From: Candidatus Saccharimonadota bacterium
Lineage (GTDB): Bacteria; Patescibacteriota; Saccharimonadia; Saccharimonadales; UBA4665
Reading direction: 5' to 3'
Length of the DNA stretch: 5,057 bases
Assembly: GCA_028289265.1 (NCBI GenBank)
Contig: JAQGGU010000105.1
Coordinates: 1-5,057, forward strand
Made by a program: the position numbers and the translations under genes. Position 1 is the stretch's first letter; the number at the start of each line of letters is the position of its first letter. The notes beneath the pieces were generated by a model. It was not told where the DNA came from. It did not search any database and saw only the letters and a program-made list of their open reading frames with translations. This document shows positions 4,781-5,057 of this stretch, piece after piece.

Positions 4781-4786
4781 ATCATA
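4781..4786 (-). promoter_or_regulatory. Possible -10 box of the glycosylase gene (TATGAT)
   Basis: TATGAT (4786 to 4781 on the minus strand) precedes the ATG at 4767 by 13 bases, in an A+T-rich gap after the UDP-glucose dehydrogenase stop. The hexamer is the same as before the HAD gene. The -35 region is only T-rich. It could drive glycosylase, SDR and tRNA together. Confidence 0.35.
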
Positions 4787-4837
4787 AAACATAAGAAGTA
4801 TCAATAAAAATTCTTACACTGCTTGTGCTTACACGTC

Positions 4838-5057
4838 TCAGCTTAGCGTACTGATTTGGCCTTGAAGAACGGGGCGTCGTCCAACACTGTAGTAGCTGAA
4901 TCCGGCAGCTTCCATATCGGCGGGTTGGTAAATATTACGTCCGTCGAAGATTACTGATTCAAAAAGACATTGCTTAATCTTTTCGATATCCGCTTCCACG
5001 AACTCTGCCCATTCGGTGGCAATGATCAGCCCCGCCGCACCTTCAATGGCAGTGTAC
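4838..5057 (-). CDS. ugd: UDP-glucose 6-dehydrogenase, C-terminal 72 residues only
   Basis: A minus-strand frame open from the right edge to TGA at 4838-4840 gives 72 residues. AIEGAAGLIIATEWAEF, then the FDGRNIY block (37-43) and GFSYYSVGR (52-60), are the C-terminal NAD-side signature of UDP-glucose/GDP-mannose dehydrogenases: the ATEW.EF motif, then the FDGRN motif, then an aromatic-rich G.GR end. The enzyme oxidises UDP-glucose twice to UDP-glucuronate with NAD+ in the cytoplasm, feeding surface polysaccharide synthesis. The N-terminal Rossmann domain and catalytic Cys lie outside the window. The residues after GR form a short tail (RPVLQGQISTLS), within normal variation. The next gene starts 70 bases later with its own possible -10 box. 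I do not see a clear terminator in between. Confidence 0.93.
   Translation of the reverse strand, partial: YTAIEGAAGLIIATEWAEFVEADIEKIKQCLFESVIFDGRNIYQPADMEAAGFSYYSVGRRPVLQGQISTLS

Noticed and set aside
4813..4834. Direct repeat CTTACAC (15-base period) after the UDP-glucose dehydrogenase stop
   Set aside because: Two short copies only, with no hairpin; too little to call a terminator or operator.

Overview
The window reads like an ordinary stretch of a small, densely coded bacterial genome with moderate G+C. My best guess is a member of the Candidatus Saccharibacteria (TM7/CPR). The main reason is the pilin-like gene, whose N-terminus (QKGFSALSVLLILVAIG, then a GWYVWHNQ juxtamembrane segment) is a signature I associate with that lineage. 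Several small unassigned membrane proteins and a short endonuclease V-type glycosylase also fit. This placement is inference, since no 16S rRNA or universal marker is present. Genes are read with the standard code: TGA is used as a stop, in the UDP-glucose dehydrogenase and pilin-like genes, and Trp is TGG.

Layout, left to right. (1) 1-538, minus: a HAD-family sugar phosphatase, cut by the left edge. (2) 539-679: a divergent intergenic region with a 7-bp-arm dyad that looks like an operator. (3) 680-1456, plus: a seven-helix membrane protein, the only plus-strand gene. (4) 1483-1890, minus: a four-helix membrane protein convergent with it. (5) 2089-2685, minus: a secreted or anchored pilin-like protein with a strong Shine-Dalgarno sequence. 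(6) 2911-3408, minus: a two-helix membrane protein with a cytoplasmic winged-helix-like domain. (7) 3409-3620: a G+C-rich non-coding segment with a 9-base G run and several possible hairpins, ending in the terminator of the next gene. (8) 3621-3697, minus: tRNA-Arg(CCG) with encoded CCA. (9) 3740-4375, minus: an NAD(P)-binding atypical SDR. (10) 4426-4767, minus: a pyrimidine-dimer DNA glycosylase (endonuclease V family). (11) 4838-5057, minus: the C-terminal 72 residues of UDP-glucose 6-dehydrogenase, cut by the right edge.

The genes do not form an obvious pathway. The glycosylase, SDR and tRNA lie head to tail with gaps of 50 and 42 bases and may share a transcript that ends at the strong terminator after the tRNA. 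The UDP-glucose dehydrogenase and the HAD phosphatase are sugar-nucleotide and sugar-phosphate enzymes, but they sit at opposite ends. The middle of the window is a run of cell-envelope proteins of unknown function. I see no CRISPR array, insertion sequence, phage gene or toxin-antitoxin pair, and no new multi-gene system that the sequence would support. The more interesting signals are small: the divergent dyad, -10-like boxes almost touching three start codons, a pilin-like protein without Glu at position +5, and a long hairpin that takes in the tRNA CCA end.
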